A DNA stretch of 36,583 nucleotides from Bacteroidaceae bacterium (GCA_024401055.1 JAKSLT010000020.1:1-36583), one strand, 5' to 3'; shown: positions 23,429-31,917, numbered from the stretch's first letter. The notes: a model not told the origin generated them from the sequence alone. Made by a program: numbers and translations.

Positions 23429-24616
23429 CTATTTAAGCACTCCCAGCTCCTTGCCAACCTTAATAAATGCGGCGATGCACTTGTCGAGATGCTCCTTCTC
23501 GTGGCCGGCAGAGATTTGCACGCGGATGCGGGCCTGGCCCTGGGGCACTACGGGATAGTAGAAGCCGGTGACGTAGATGCCTTCCTCCTGCAGGGCGGCG
23601 GCATACTTCTGGCTCAGAGGAGCGTCATAGAGCATCACGGCGCAGATGGCGCTCTGCGTGGGCTTGATGTCGAAGCCGGCGGCAATCATCTTGTCGCGGA
23701 AGTATTCCACGTTCTCCACGAGCTTGTCGTGCAGGGCGTTGCTCTCGCCCAGAATCTTGAAGGTCTCGATGGCAGCACCCACTACCGAGGGAGGTATGCT
23801 GTTGGAGAACAGATAGGGACGGCTGCGCTGGCGCAGCATGTCGATGATTTCCTTGCGACCGGTGGTGAATCCGCCCACGGCGCCGCCGAAGGCCTTGCCC
23901 AGCGTGCCGGTGTAGATGTCCACGCGGCCGTATGTGTTGAAGAACTCGCTCACGCCGTGGCCCGTCTGGCCCACTACGCCTGCGCTGTGGCTCTCGTCCA
24001 CCATCACGAGGGCGTCATACTTCTCGGCGAGGTCGCAGATCTTGTCCATCGGGGCCACGTTGCCGTCCATGGAGAAGACGCCGTCGGTCACGATGATGCG
24101 GAAACGCTGCTCCTGGGCAGCCTGCAACTGGCGCTCCAGGTCTTCCATGTCAGCGTTGGCGTAGCGATAGCGCACGGCCTTGCAGAGGCGCACGCCGTCG
24201 ATGATGCTGGCGTGGTTGAGGGCGTCGCTGATGATGGCGTCGTCCTTGGTGAGCAGAGGCTCGAACACGCCGCCGTTGGCATCGAAGCAAGCCGCATAGA
24301 GGATGGTGTCCTCCGTGTGGAAATACTGGCTGATGGCAGCCTCCAGTTCCTTGTGCATATCCTGCGTGCCGCAGATGAAGCGTACGCTCGACATGCCGTA
24401 GCCGCGGCGGTCCATGGCGTCCTTGGCAGCCTGGATGAGGCGAGGATTGTTGCTCAGGCCGAGATAGTTGTTGGCGCAGAAATTAAGCACTTCCTTGCCG
24501 GCCACCTGGATGGCAGCCTGCTGAGGGCCTTCGATGAGGCGCTCGTTCTTGTAGAGACCGGCTTCGCGGATGTCGGTCAGCTCCTTCTTGAGATGTTCTT
24601 GGAATTTACCGTACAT
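23429..24616 (-). CDS. kbl: Glycine C-acetyltransferase (2-amino-3-ketobutyrate CoA ligase)
   Basis: A 395-residue PLP enzyme of the alpha-oxoamine synthase family. It splits 2-amino-3-ketobutyrate with CoA into glycine and acetyl-CoA, the second step of threonine breakdown after Tdh. Visible motifs are CANNYLGL (47-54), SSVRFICGTQ (76-85), the cofactor Asp in VMVDESHSAG (204-213) and the PLP lysine Lys241 in TGTLGKAFGGA. Length and start (MYGKFQEHLKKEL) match E. coli Kbl closely, which separates it from serine palmitoyltransferase or BioF when taken with the adjacent tdh. Transcription likely starts at the promoter at 24667-24697. Confidence 0.96.
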   Translation of the reverse strand: MYGKFQEHLKKELTDIREAGLYKNERLIEGPQQAAIQVAGKEVLNFCANNYLGLSNNPRLIQAAKDAMDRRGYGMSSVRFICGTQDMHKELEAAISQYFHTEDTILYAACFDANGGVFEPLLTKDDAIISDALNHASIIDGVRLCKAVRYRYANADMEDLERQLQAAQEQRFRIIVTDGVFSMDGNVAPMDKICDLAEKYDALVMVDESHSAGVVGQTGHGVSEFFNTYGRVDIYTGTLGKAFGGAVGGFTTGRKEIIDMLRQRSRPYLFSNSIPPSVVGAAIETFKILGESNALHDKLVENVEYFRDKMIAAGFDIKPTQSAICAVMLYDAPLSQKYAAALQEEGIYVTGFYYPVVPQGQARIRVQISAGHEKEHLDKCIAAFIKVGKELGVLK

Positions 24617-24666
24617 AAATATAGGGATTATTGGGTTTGAAAGTCATGTTTTTGTTTATTTCCTTG

Positions 24667-24697
24667 CAAAATTACTGCAAGTTTCGGACGTGGCAAA
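24667..24697 (-). promoter_or_regulatory. Promoter of kbl-tdh
   Basis: On the minus strand TTTG (24694-24697) is followed after 19 bases by TAATTTTG (24667-24674), a full match to the Bacteroidetes pattern. The leader is about 45 bases. Confidence 0.78.
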
Positions 24698-24852
24698 ATT
24701 TTTTTCCTCTTTTTTGCGCGCGCGTCGCGTATTTAATAAATAAGGAGCCCCGCGCGGGCAAAAGCGTGCAGAAATTCCCGTCCCTGTGCGCTTTGTTTTT
24801 CTTCGTTTTCGAGCCCTTGTCGTCATCTGCAGCCGCATGATTTTTATGAGTT

Positions 24853-25013
24853 CTCCTTTTAGCCTGTCTGTCGCCCTTTTTGGATGAATTTCTTCCCATT
24901 TAGTGTGGACTTCTTCCCATTCGGTGCGAAGTAGTTCCCTTTTAATTCGCACTAGTCCCCTTTCAGTGCGAACTAGTTCCCTTTTAATTCGGCGTTTTTC
25001 CCTTTTGGGAGGG
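24853..25013. repeat. 21-base tandem array, inverted orientation (about seven units)
   Basis: Units start at 24853, 24874, 24895, 24916, 24937, 24958 and 24979, each opening with CCCTTTT, CCCATT or close variants, and the last five lie exactly 21 bases apart. The best units carry ACTAGT near position 15-20 (reading TTCGCACTAGTC). A partial unit follows at 25000. They are the reverse complement of the units at 25250-25372. Confidence 0.85.
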
Positions 25014-25086
25014 ATTAAATGGGAACTACGGAGGATTCGGTGGGTAAAAATCCGAAGGGAAAGGGAAGTAGTTCAAATAAATGGGG

Positions 25087-25194
25087 AAAATCATAAAAAT
25101 CATAGGGCATCATACTTATCATTATAGCTGCGCAGCGCATTAAGCCTGCGGCGCGATAAGGATTTATATGATGCCCTATGATTTTTATGATTTT
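25087..25194. repeat. Perfect 28-bp inverted repeat with nested palindromes
   Basis: Arms 25087-25114 and 25167-25194 are exact reverse complements, containing ATCATAGGGCATCATA and its complement. The 52-base loop contains CTTATC/GATAAG (25115-25120/25155-25160), the palindrome GCTGCGCAGC (25127-25136) and GCCTGCGGCGC (25144-25154). The last is the complement of the motif repeated at 36205 and 36290. Confidence 0.88.
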
Positions 25195-25206
25195 TTCTCC
25201 GCAGTG

Positions 25207-25372
25207 AATGGGAATTAATTTGCTGCTAAAAGAGAAGAATTTCTCACAGAAAGGGGACTAGTGCAAATTAAAAGGGGACTAGTGCAAATTAAAAGGGAAC
25301 TAGTGCAAATTAAATGGGGACTAGTTGAAATTAAAAGGGGACTAGTGAAAACTGAAAGGGGACTAGTTTTGT
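25207..25372. repeat. 21-base tandem array, forward orientation (about eight units)
   Basis: Six units start at 25250, 25271, 25292, 25313, 25334 and 25355, with AAAGGGG, then ACTAGT, then GCAAATTA as consensus. Two decayed units precede them at about 25207 and 25229. A further forward unit lies on the far side of the 28-bp inverted repeat at 25060-25080. Confidence 0.92.
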
Positions 25373-25404
25373 TTTTGGTGGGTTTGATTTCGAGGGGAAA
25401 CGTT

Positions 25405-25449
25405 GCGGCGGGGGACGTGCCGACTGTTGTCTGACACGTCCCCCGCCGC
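25405..25449 (-). terminator. Perfect 15-bp GC-rich hairpin downstream of ftsZ
   Basis: GCGGCGGGGGACGTG (25405-25419) and its exact complement (25435-25449) enclose a 15-base loop, 29 bases after the ftsZ stop. There is no T run on the minus strand, so it is an atypical terminator or an RNA-stabilising structure. Confidence 0.6.
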
Positions 25450-25477
25450 GTGCTGCCCGGGTGGGAGCGGTTGCCGT

Positions 25478-26794
25478 TTATCGTATGGTGGGGCTGTTTT
25501 TCTCGCGGATGGCCTTGAGCTCTTCCTTTGTGCGTTTGGCGGTGGGGCTCACTTCGAGGCTGGAGATTACTTCTTCGTTGGCGAGGTCGGTGCTGTCGAA
25601 GAGGTAGATGCGATGGTGACGGATGGGGAAGCCTCCATGGCGGTTGGGCGTGTAGTAGTGGTCGCGGCGCTCTGCGCGTTCTTCGTTGTCTTCTGACTGG
25701 TGGACGTCCATGCCGGGCACGCTGTTGAGTCCGAAACCGGTGGCAAGGATGGTTACTTTTACCTTTGAGCCGAGGCTGGGGTCGATGCACATGCCCCACT
25801 TGGTATCTACGTCGGCGGGGAACTTGGTCATGAATTCGTCCACTTCGTTCATTTCGTCCATCATGAGGTCGGCTCCTTCGCCGTCGTTGCTGAAGGAGAT
25901 GCTGAGGAGGACGCGCTTGGAGTTGTAGAACTCGTTGTTGTTGAGCAATGGGCTGTGGAGGGCGCTTTCTATGGCGTGGCTGACGCGGCCTTCGCCTTCG
26001 GCATATCCGGTGGATATGATGGCTACGCCGCTGTCGCGCATCATGGTGCATACGTCTTGGAAGTCGAGGTTCATCTTGCCGCGCATGGTGATGATGTCGG
26101 CGATGGAGCGTGCGGCCACGGTGAGTGTGTCGTCGGCCTTCTCGAAGGCGTTGAGCACGGAGAGTTCGGAATAGACGTCGCGCAGGCGTTCGTTGTTGAC
26201 TACGAGGAGTGCGTCAACTTCTTTCGACATGGCTTCGACGCCGTCGAGGGCTTTGTCTATTTTCTTGATGCCTTCGAATCGGAAGGGGATGGTGACGATG
26301 CCTACGGTGAGTATGCCCATTTCCTTGGCTTCGTGTGCGATGATGGGGGCTGCGCCTGTGCCTGTGCCGCCGCCCATTCCTGCCGTGATGAAGACCATCT
26401 TGGTGCCGTCGGAGAGTATGCGGCGTATGGAGTCGATGCTTTCCTGCGCGGCTTTCTTGGCGCGTTCGGGGTCGTTGCCGGCGCCGAGACCGTCCTGTCC
26501 GAGCTGGAGGCGGTAGGGCACGGGGCTGTCGGCGAGGGCCTTGGAGTCGGTGTTGCACAGGACGAAGTTAACGCCGCCTATGCCTTCCTTGAACATGTGG
26601 TTGACGGCGTTGCCGCCGCCGCCGCCCACGCCGATGACCTTGATGATGGAGGGGGAGGTGGCATCGCACGTGTTGGTGCCCATGTCCACGATGAGGGCTT
26701 CGTCCTTCTTGGCGTCGGTGGGCTGGGGATTGCTTTGGGAGGTGCCGCCCATGTCTATCATGTCGTCGTCGAATATGTTGCTGTTGTTCTTCAT
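25478..26794 (-). CDS. ftsZ: Cell division GTPase FtsZ
   Basis: The tubulin homologue that forms the division ring, 438 residues. About 48 mainly polar and acidic residues precede the core (a longer N-terminus than in E. coli, common in Bacteroidetes). The core opens with IKVIGVGGGGGNAVNHM, then the GTP-binding GGGTGTG at 141-147, and the T7 loop in NLDFQDVCTMMRDSG for GTP hydrolysis. The C-terminal linker is short (QSEDNEERAERRDHYY), followed by IYLFDSTDLANEEVIS and the end KNSPTIR. The E. coli-type terminal peptide that binds FtsA/ZipA is not evident; Bacteroidetes have their own form. It lies 43 bases after ftsA on the same strand. Confidence 0.98.
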   Translation of the reverse strand: MKNNSNIFDDDMIDMGGTSQSNPQPTDAKKDEALIVDMGTNTCDATSPSIIKVIGVGGGGGNAVNHMFKEGIGGVNFVLCNTDSKALADSPVPYRLQLGQDGLGAGNDPERAKKAAQESIDSIRRILSDGTKMVFITAGMGGGTGTGAAPIIAHEAKEMGILTVGIVTIPFRFEGIKKIDKALDGVEAMSKEVDALLVVNNERLRDVYSELSVLNAFEKADDTLTVAARSIADIITMRGKMNLDFQDVCTMMRDSGVAIISTGYAEGEGRVSHAIESALHSPLLNNNEFYNSKRVLLSISFSNDGEGADLMMDEMNEVDEFMTKFPADVDTKWGMCIDPSLGSKVKVTILATGFGLNSVPGMDVHQSEDNEERAERRDHYYTPNRHGGFPIRHHRIYLFDSTDLANEEVISSLEVSPTAKRTKEELKAIREKNSPTIR

Positions 26795-26837
26795 GACTTC
26801 TGTTTTTTTCTGTTATACTATTGTGCGCTTTGTCGGA

Positions 26838-28235
26838 TTAAGCCTCGGGGTCTATATCGTCCGGGTCGGAGAAGATGTTGTCGAGGCTCGCGCCTACCTT
26901 TTTGAAGAAGGACTTGAGGCCTCCGGCTCTTCTGGCTCTGCGTGCTTCTTCTTCCTCGGCTTTTCTGCGTGCTTCTTCTTCGGCGGCTTTCTTGCGTGCC
27001 TCTTCGGCGGCTATCTCTTCGGGCGTGGGGCCTTGTTCGGGGGCGTCGAAGATGCCGGGGCCTTTGCGCTCGTCGCTGCAGCACTCGGCATCGACGTTGT
27101 CAACGATGGAGAGCACGCTGTTGTAGGTGCCGTCGATGTTGAAGTCCTGGATTTTGTTGTGGCGCACGGTGACGGGGGCGTTTTTCACGAAGCGTATTTT
27201 GCGGATGTGGGTGTATTCGATGAGTCCTTTGTCCACACCTGCCATGTTGCTGGCGCCGCCGGTGACGACGAGGCCGCCGATGAGTTTGTCGGCCGTGTAT
27301 CCGGCTTCCGTCTTGATGAGATGAGCCACGTTCTGAAGGATTTCGCTCATGCGTGCCTCGATGGTTTCGATGAGCTCGTCGTAGGTGATGGAGCGGCCGT
27401 CCTTGAGATGGATGCTCTCGTGCTGCACGGGCACGGAGTCTGTGCCCTCAATGAAGGCCTGGCCGTAGCGGCGTTTCAGCTCTTCGGCTTCTTCGGGCTC
27501 TATGGAGAAGACTGTGGAGAGGTCGCGCGTCACATTGTCGCCGCCCAGCGGGAGCACGGCAAGATAGCGCAGGAGTTTACCTTCGTAGATGCCGATGGTG
27601 GTGCACTGTGCGCCCATGTCTATGAACCCGCAGCCGCTGAGTTTCTCGGCGTCGGTGAGCAGGAGGTTGGCAAGGTGCATCGGCGTCACGACAACGTCGG
27701 CAATGGAGAGCTTGGCGGCCTGGAAGCTGTTTTCCAACTGGTCCAGTGAGGCCGTGGGCATGAAAATGTTGAGGAAATTGCCCGTCACGCTGGTGGTCAT
27801 CACGCCAACGGGGTCGGTGTGGCACTGCGTACCGAGCTTGTACTCCAAGGGCAGCACGTCAATGATGCTGTAGCCGGGGCATGACTGTGTGCGGTTCGCG
27901 TCAAGGATGCCGTCTATGATTTCCTGCGTGATTTTTGTGGACTCGGTGTAAGACCGGTTCACGGGGTTGAGGGCTGTGTGGAGGCCGAGACCTCCTATGC
28001 CTACATAAATCTGGTTGATGGCTTTGTGGGCGGTAGTCTCCAGTCGGCTGACCAGGGTGTGCAGACATTGTGTCATAAGGTCGGGGTTGAACACCCGGCC
28101 TCGCTGTACGAACTTGGCTGAGGGCTCTTGTTCGGCAGCAATGATGTTGATGGCGCCGTCGGGCTCTTTTCGCCCTATCACGGCACTGATTTGCTGCGAG
28201 CCAATCTCAATGGCGGCGATTAGGTTCTGACTCAT
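26838..28235 (-). CDS. ftsA: Cell division protein FtsA
   Basis: An actin-like protein of 465 residues that ties FtsZ to the membrane. Visible parts are AIEIGSQQISAVIG (phosphate 1), GVMTTSVTGNFLNIF in the 1C region, SGCGFIDMGAQCTTIGIYEG (phosphate 2) and GLVVTGGASNMAGV (adenosine). The last 73 residues are long and highly charged: EEIAAEEARKKAAEEEARRK and a further EEEEARRARR run, predicted as one continuous helix, then GGLKSFFKKVGASLDNIF, which fits the amphipathic membrane-targeting helix. The gene lies between ftsQ (162 bases upstream) and ftsZ. Confidence 0.96.
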   Translation of the reverse strand: MSQNLIAAIEIGSQQISAVIGRKEPDGAINIIAAEQEPSAKFVQRGRVFNPDLMTQCLHTLVSRLETTAHKAINQIYVGIGGLGLHTALNPVNRSYTESTKITQEIIDGILDANRTQSCPGYSIIDVLPLEYKLGTQCHTDPVGVMTTSVTGNFLNIFMPTASLDQLENSFQAAKLSIADVVVTPMHLANLLLTDAEKLSGCGFIDMGAQCTTIGIYEGKLLRYLAVLPLGGDNVTRDLSTVFSIEPEEAEELKRRYGQAFIEGTDSVPVQHESIHLKDGRSITYDELIETIEARMSEILQNVAHLIKTEAGYTADKLIGGLVVTGGASNMAGVDKGLIEYTHIRKIRFVKNAPVTVRHNKIQDFNIDGTYNSVLSIVDNVDAECCSDERKGPGIFDAPEQGPTPEEIAAEEARKKAAEEEARRKAEEEEARRARRAGGLKSFFKKVGASLDNIFSDPDDIDPEA

Positions 28236-28397
28236 CTTTTTGTATGTTTTTTGTTGATAAATAGGCTTAGTGGGGACATGCAGGCAGGGAACTTCGTCGG
28301 GCGGGGTGCGAGCGGGCTTCCGGTGCCCGTGCCAATGATTGACGGGAGCGGGCTGCTTAAAGGTGTGCGGGCAGCAGCCTGCGCGGGGCCTGCGATG

Positions 28398-29135
28398 TCA
28401 GGGATTCTTGCAGATGACTTGATTCTTGAAAGCGATATTTATGTTTTTGTATCTGTTCCAGCCTACCTGCGGCATGACTTTGTCGTAGAACACGCGCAAC
28501 TTGGCGAGCTTGCTCTTCAGCTCGGACGGTCCGCCGGCATGGATTGTCTGGTCGCCGATACGCATGAAGAGTTCGAGTTCCTGGCTTGGGGTCACGTTAA
28601 TCTGTTCTATCTGGCTGTCCCAGAACTCATCGTTGCGCAGGAACAGTCCGAAGGGGACGAGATGCTTCTTTGCGAAAGCCTCGCTCACTTCGCCTGTCAC
28701 CACTACGAGGTCGGCCTCATAGCCTTGCGGGTTCATGCGGTAACCGTTCTCGTCAAGATAGTAGTTGTCGCCGTTGCTGGCCATGACACGCAGGACGGGG
28801 ATGCGCTGCTCTACTATAATATTGACGATGCCGCCGGGTGTTTTGTAGCAAGTGGCTTTCTGTATGAACGGGTCTTTGACGAGCATTTTCTCAATCTCGC
28901 GGCCCTGAATTTCTTCCATGAGCCGGCCCTCGAGATTGATGTGTGCGGCTTTCAGTTTCTTCTTTACGTCTTCGGAGGTGACAAATCCCGCGTGCAAGCT
29001 GTCGGCTATCTGGACATAGACTTTAGTGCATTCCTCTCCGGCGCTTTTCTTCATCACGCAGAGGAAGGCATAACCCAGATAGGCTGCCAATGTGATGAAA
29101 AGAATGAACTTGAAAAGGAGGGAAATGACTCTCAC
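28398..29135 (-). CDS. ftsQ: Cell division protein FtsQ
   Basis: A 245-residue bitopic membrane protein with one N-terminal membrane segment (residues about 5-27, LLFKFILFITLAAYLGYAFL) and a periplasmic domain. VYVQIADSLHAGFVTSEDVKKKL resembles the POTRA region; IEKMLVKDPFIQKATCYKTPGG and VNIIVEQRIPVLRVM match the FtsQ beta domain, and YYLDENGYRM is the typical following strand. It links the cytoplasmic ring with wall synthesis. The gene is between murC and ftsA, its normal place. The gaps on both sides (154 and 162 bases) are longer than usual in this cluster and contain GC-rich spacer with no recognised element. Confidence 0.93.
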   Translation of the reverse strand: MRVISLLFKFILFITLAAYLGYAFLCVMKKSAGEECTKVYVQIADSLHAGFVTSEDVKKKLKAAHINLEGRLMEEIQGREIEKMLVKDPFIQKATCYKTPGGIVNIIVEQRIPVLRVMASNGDNYYLDENGYRMNPQGYEADLVVVTGEVSEAFAKKHLVPFGLFLRNDEFWDSQIEQINVTPSQELELFMRIGDQTIHAGGPSELKSKLAKLRVFYDKVMPQVGWNRYKNINIAFKNQVICKNP

Positions 29136-29289
29136 GGGGATTTTATTTGGAAGTTAGGTTGAGCTATGCGGGAAGGCTGTCCGGCTATGCGGGAACGGCT
29201 GTCGGGTGCTTCGGATTTTTGTATTATTTGTTCGTTTTTGGGGCGTTGCGGCCGGGGTGTGGCGGGAAAGGGTGTTGCCCTATGGCCTG

Positions 29290-30732
29290 TCAGGCCTTCT
29301 TGTTAAGAATTTCCGTCAGTTCGGCGCAGTAGTCGTCGGCATCTCCGGCGCCGAGGAGCATGAGTACGTCAAATTCGCCTTCGGCCACGAGTGCGGGGAG
29401 CTCCTCCTTGCGGGCGAGGCGGCAGGGCATGCCGGGGCGCAGCTCGTTGCGGATGATGGCGGAGGTGACGCCGGGGATGGGCAGCTCTCGGGCGGGATAT
29501 ATGTCGAGGAGTATGAGCTCGTCGAGCAGGGAGAGGGCGTCGGCGAAGTCCTTGAAGAAGTCACGGGTGCGGCTGTAGAGGTGCGGCTGGAAGATGCCGG
29601 TGAGCTTGCGGCCGTCGAACACCTCGCGGATGCTTACGATGCTCTGGCGTATCTCTTCGGGATGGTGGGCATAGTCGCTGAGGAAGACGCACTTCTCGTT
29701 CTTTATCTTGAAGTCGAAGCGTCTGTCCACGCCGGCGAAGGTCTGCATGGCGCGGCGCAGTTCTTCGCCAGTGGCGCCGGCTATCTGTGCCAGGGCCATG
29801 GCGGCGATGCCGTTCTCTATGTTGATGCTGACGGGCACGCCGAGCTCCACGTCGGCGATGTTCTCAATGGGGCTCACGAGGTCGAAGACGATGCGGCCGT
29901 TGCCTATACGGACGTTTTCGGCGTGGAAGTCTCCCTCGTCACGTGAATAGGAGTAAGTGGTGACGCCTTCCTGTGGGCGGGCCGTCATCTTCAGTCCTGT
30001 GTGCTGGATGAGGAAGCCTCCGGGCTGGATGAGGCTGGTGTAGTGGGCGAAACTCTCAAGGTAGGCCTCCTCGGTGCCGTATATGTCGAGGTGGTCGGCA
30101 TCTGTGGCGGTGATGACGGTGGCGAAGGGGCGCAGGTGGTGGAAGGAACGGTCGAACTCGTCGGCTTCTATTACGACGAAGTCGGGGGCTGCGAGGCTTT
30201 GCTCGCTTTCGTCGTGTTCTCTTTGGCCTGCGGTCTGCGGAGCGTTGTCTGTGGTTTCTTTTTCCTTCAGCAGGTAGTTTGTTCCGTAGTTTTTTGTAAT
30301 GCCGCCGAGGAAGGCGTTGCATCCTACGTGGCTCTGGTGCAAGAGGTGGGCTGCCATCGACGTCGTTGTGGTCTTTCCGTGGGTGCCAGCCACGCAGAGA
30401 CCGCGCATCTGGCGGGTCAGTGTGCCGAGGACTTGGGCGCGTTTCTGAATGTTGAATCCTCCGTGCTGGAAGAAGAGGAGTTCGCTGTGGTCAGCGGGAA
30501 TGGCGGGGGTATAGACCACGAGCGTGTCATCCTTCTGCTGACATGCCTCGGGAATGAGGCTGACGTCATCGGTGTAGTGTATGAGGGCGCCTTCCTGGCA
30601 GAGGGTGCGGGTGAGGGGAGTCTCGGTGCGGTCGTAGCCGGCCACGGTGTAGCCGGCGTGGAGGAAGTAGCGCACCAAGGCACTCATGCCTATGCCGCCG
30701 GCACCGATGAAATATACTGATTTGAAGTTCAT
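29290..30732 (-). CDS. murC: UDP-N-acetylmuramate--L-alanine ligase
   Basis: Adds L-alanine to UDP-MurNAc, the first amino acid of the peptidoglycan stem, in the cytoplasm; 480 residues. The N-terminal UDP-binding motif is YFIGAGGIGMSAL (8-20), the ATP loop is GTHGKTTT (116-123), and EADEFDRSF, TDADHLDIYG, FAGVDRRFD, DYAHHPEEI and YSRTRDFF complete the Mur ligase pattern. Between NYGTNYLL and DFVVIEADEFD there is a hydrophilic segment (about residues 156-183, rich in Glu, Gln, Thr) that is longer than the short turn I expect in this family. It starts 31 bases after murG. Confidence 0.97.
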   Translation of the reverse strand: MNFKSVYFIGAGGIGMSALVRYFLHAGYTVAGYDRTETPLTRTLCQEGALIHYTDDVSLIPEACQQKDDTLVVYTPAIPADHSELLFFQHGGFNIQKRAQVLGTLTRQMRGLCVAGTHGKTTTTSMAAHLLHQSHVGCNAFLGGITKNYGTNYLLKEKETTDNAPQTAGQREHDESEQSLAAPDFVVIEADEFDRSFHHLRPFATVITATDADHLDIYGTEEAYLESFAHYTSLIQPGGFLIQHTGLKMTARPQEGVTTYSYSRDEGDFHAENVRIGNGRIVFDLVSPIENIADVELGVPVSINIENGIAAMALAQIAGATGEELRRAMQTFAGVDRRFDFKIKNEKCVFLSDYAHHPEEIRQSIVSIREVFDGRKLTGIFQPHLYSRTRDFFKDFADALSLLDELILLDIYPARELPIPGVTSAIIRNELRPGMPCRLARKEELPALVAEGEFDVLMLLGAGDADDYCAELTEILNKKA

Positions 30733-30763
30733 GTATCTGTGGGTAATCTTAACCGGGGATTTG

Positions 30764-31891
30764 TTATTTTTCCTTTTCTGCGAGTTTCAGCACTTCTTTC
30801 GCGATGACTTCGGCAGCGTCGGGCTTCGCCAGTTTGAGGGCTTCGGCGCCAATGCTGAGTAGCAGTTCTTCGTCTTCCACGGTTTTCAGCGCCAGGTTGA
30901 TAAGTTTCTCGGGGGCCTCGGCGTCGCTGACGAAAAGGGCGGCGCCGCGCGTGCTGAGGGCTTGTGCGTTTTTCGTCTGGTGGTCTTCTGCCACGTTGGG
31001 GGAGGGTACGAGTATGGAAGGCTTGCCCAGCAGGCACAGCTCGCTGATGCTGCTGGCGCCGGCGCGGCTTACTACGAGGTCGGCGGCAGCGTAGGCGGCG
31101 GCCATGTCGCTTACGAACTCCGTCACGAGGAGGTTTTCGGGGCAGCCGCCGGGTGTGGCCTTCAGTTGCTCGGCTATGCTGGCGCTATAGTATTTCCCTG
31201 TCTGCCAGATGACCTGCGTGTCCGCGTTGCTCCGTATTTCTTCCAGATGGCTGAGGACGCTCTGGTTCAAGGTGCGTGCGCCGAGGCTGCCGCCGATGAT
31301 GAGGAGTGTCTTCTTGCCGGGCTGCAGTCCGAAACTGCGGATGGCGTCTTCCTTGCTCACGTTGGGGGTGAGGAGGTTCTGCCGCACGGGGTTGCCTGTC
31401 AGTATGGTGCGCTCCTTGGGGAAGAAACGTTCCATTCCCTCGTAGGCTACGCAGATGCACTTGGCTTTTTTTGCCAGACTCTTATTGGTTACGCCGGCGT
31501 AGGAGTTCTGTTCCTGCACGAGGCAGGGCACTCCGAGGGCGTGGGCGGCGTTGAGCGTGGGGCTTGAGGCATATCCTCCCACGCCTACGGCCACGTCGGG
31601 GCGGAAGTTGCGGATGATGGTTTTCGCGCGGCGACGGCTTTTGAGGAAGTCGAGCATTACGCCGATGTTCTTCGGGCTCCACAGCGGGCGTATGAGTCCC
31701 CTCACGGGCAGGCCCTCAATCTTGTAGCCGGCTTGGGGTACGCGCTGCATTTCCATGCGGCCTTCTGCACCTACGAAAAGTATTTGGGCATCAGGTCTCT
31801 GATGGCAGATTTCGTTGGCTATGCTTATGGCGGGAAAGATGTGGCCGCCGGTGCCGCCGCCACTGATTATGACGCGTAATTCGGGGTTCAT
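30764..31891 (-). CDS. murG: UDP-N-acetylglucosamine--undecaprenyl-PP-MurNAc-pentapeptide transferase
   Basis: A membrane-associated glycosyltransferase (GT28) of 375 residues that converts lipid I to lipid II. GGGTGGHIFPA (11-21) and GVGGYASSP match the lipid/acceptor side. LIIGGSLGARTLN and the C-terminal donor motif SRAGASSISELCLLGKPSILVPSP match the UDP-GlcNAc site. Its start lies behind a promoter-like TAACTTTG at 31918-31925, so it begins the transcript murG-murC-ftsQ-ftsA-ftsZ. In related genomes ftsW normally stands directly upstream; here the gene upstream is the OmpA-like one. Confidence 0.97.
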   Translation of the reverse strand: MNPELRVIISGGGTGGHIFPAISIANEICHQRPDAQILFVGAEGRMEMQRVPQAGYKIEGLPVRGLIRPLWSPKNIGVMLDFLKSRRRAKTIIRNFRPDVAVGVGGYASSPTLNAAHALGVPCLVQEQNSYAGVTNKSLAKKAKCICVAYEGMERFFPKERTILTGNPVRQNLLTPNVSKEDAIRSFGLQPGKKTLLIIGGSLGARTLNQSVLSHLEEIRSNADTQVIWQTGKYYSASIAEQLKATPGGCPENLLVTEFVSDMAAAYAAADLVVSRAGASSISELCLLGKPSILVPSPNVAEDHQTKNAQALSTRGAALFVSDAEAPEKLINLALKTVEDEELLLSIGAEALKLAKPDAAEVIAKEVLKLAEKEK

Positions 31892-31917
31892 TATGGATGT
31901 AAATATACTTTGGGCTA

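Larger units (their letters stand above)
24698..25477. other. Gene-free, repeat-rich stretch between kbl and ftsZ
   Basis: No gene is supported here. The stretch holds, in order: an AT-rich part with a GCCCCGCGCGGGC palindrome (about 24750), inverted-orientation 21-base units (24853-25013), forward units (25017-25080), a 28-bp inverted repeat (25087-25194), more forward units (25207-25372) and a 15-bp perfect hairpin (25405-25449). Open frames through the repeats only reflect that 21 is a multiple of three. Confidence 0.75.

Noticed and set aside
24656-25127. Open frames with heptapeptide repeats (such as RTSPLSVRTSSLLIR) through the 21-base arrays
   Set aside because: A 21-base period keeps the frame open by itself. 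One frame is open on each strand, there is no conserved start or flanking domain, and unit changes do not favour synonymous sites.
24853-25372. CRISPR array
   Set aside because: The 21-base units are joined directly without unique spacers, change orientation in the middle, and no cas gene is in the window.
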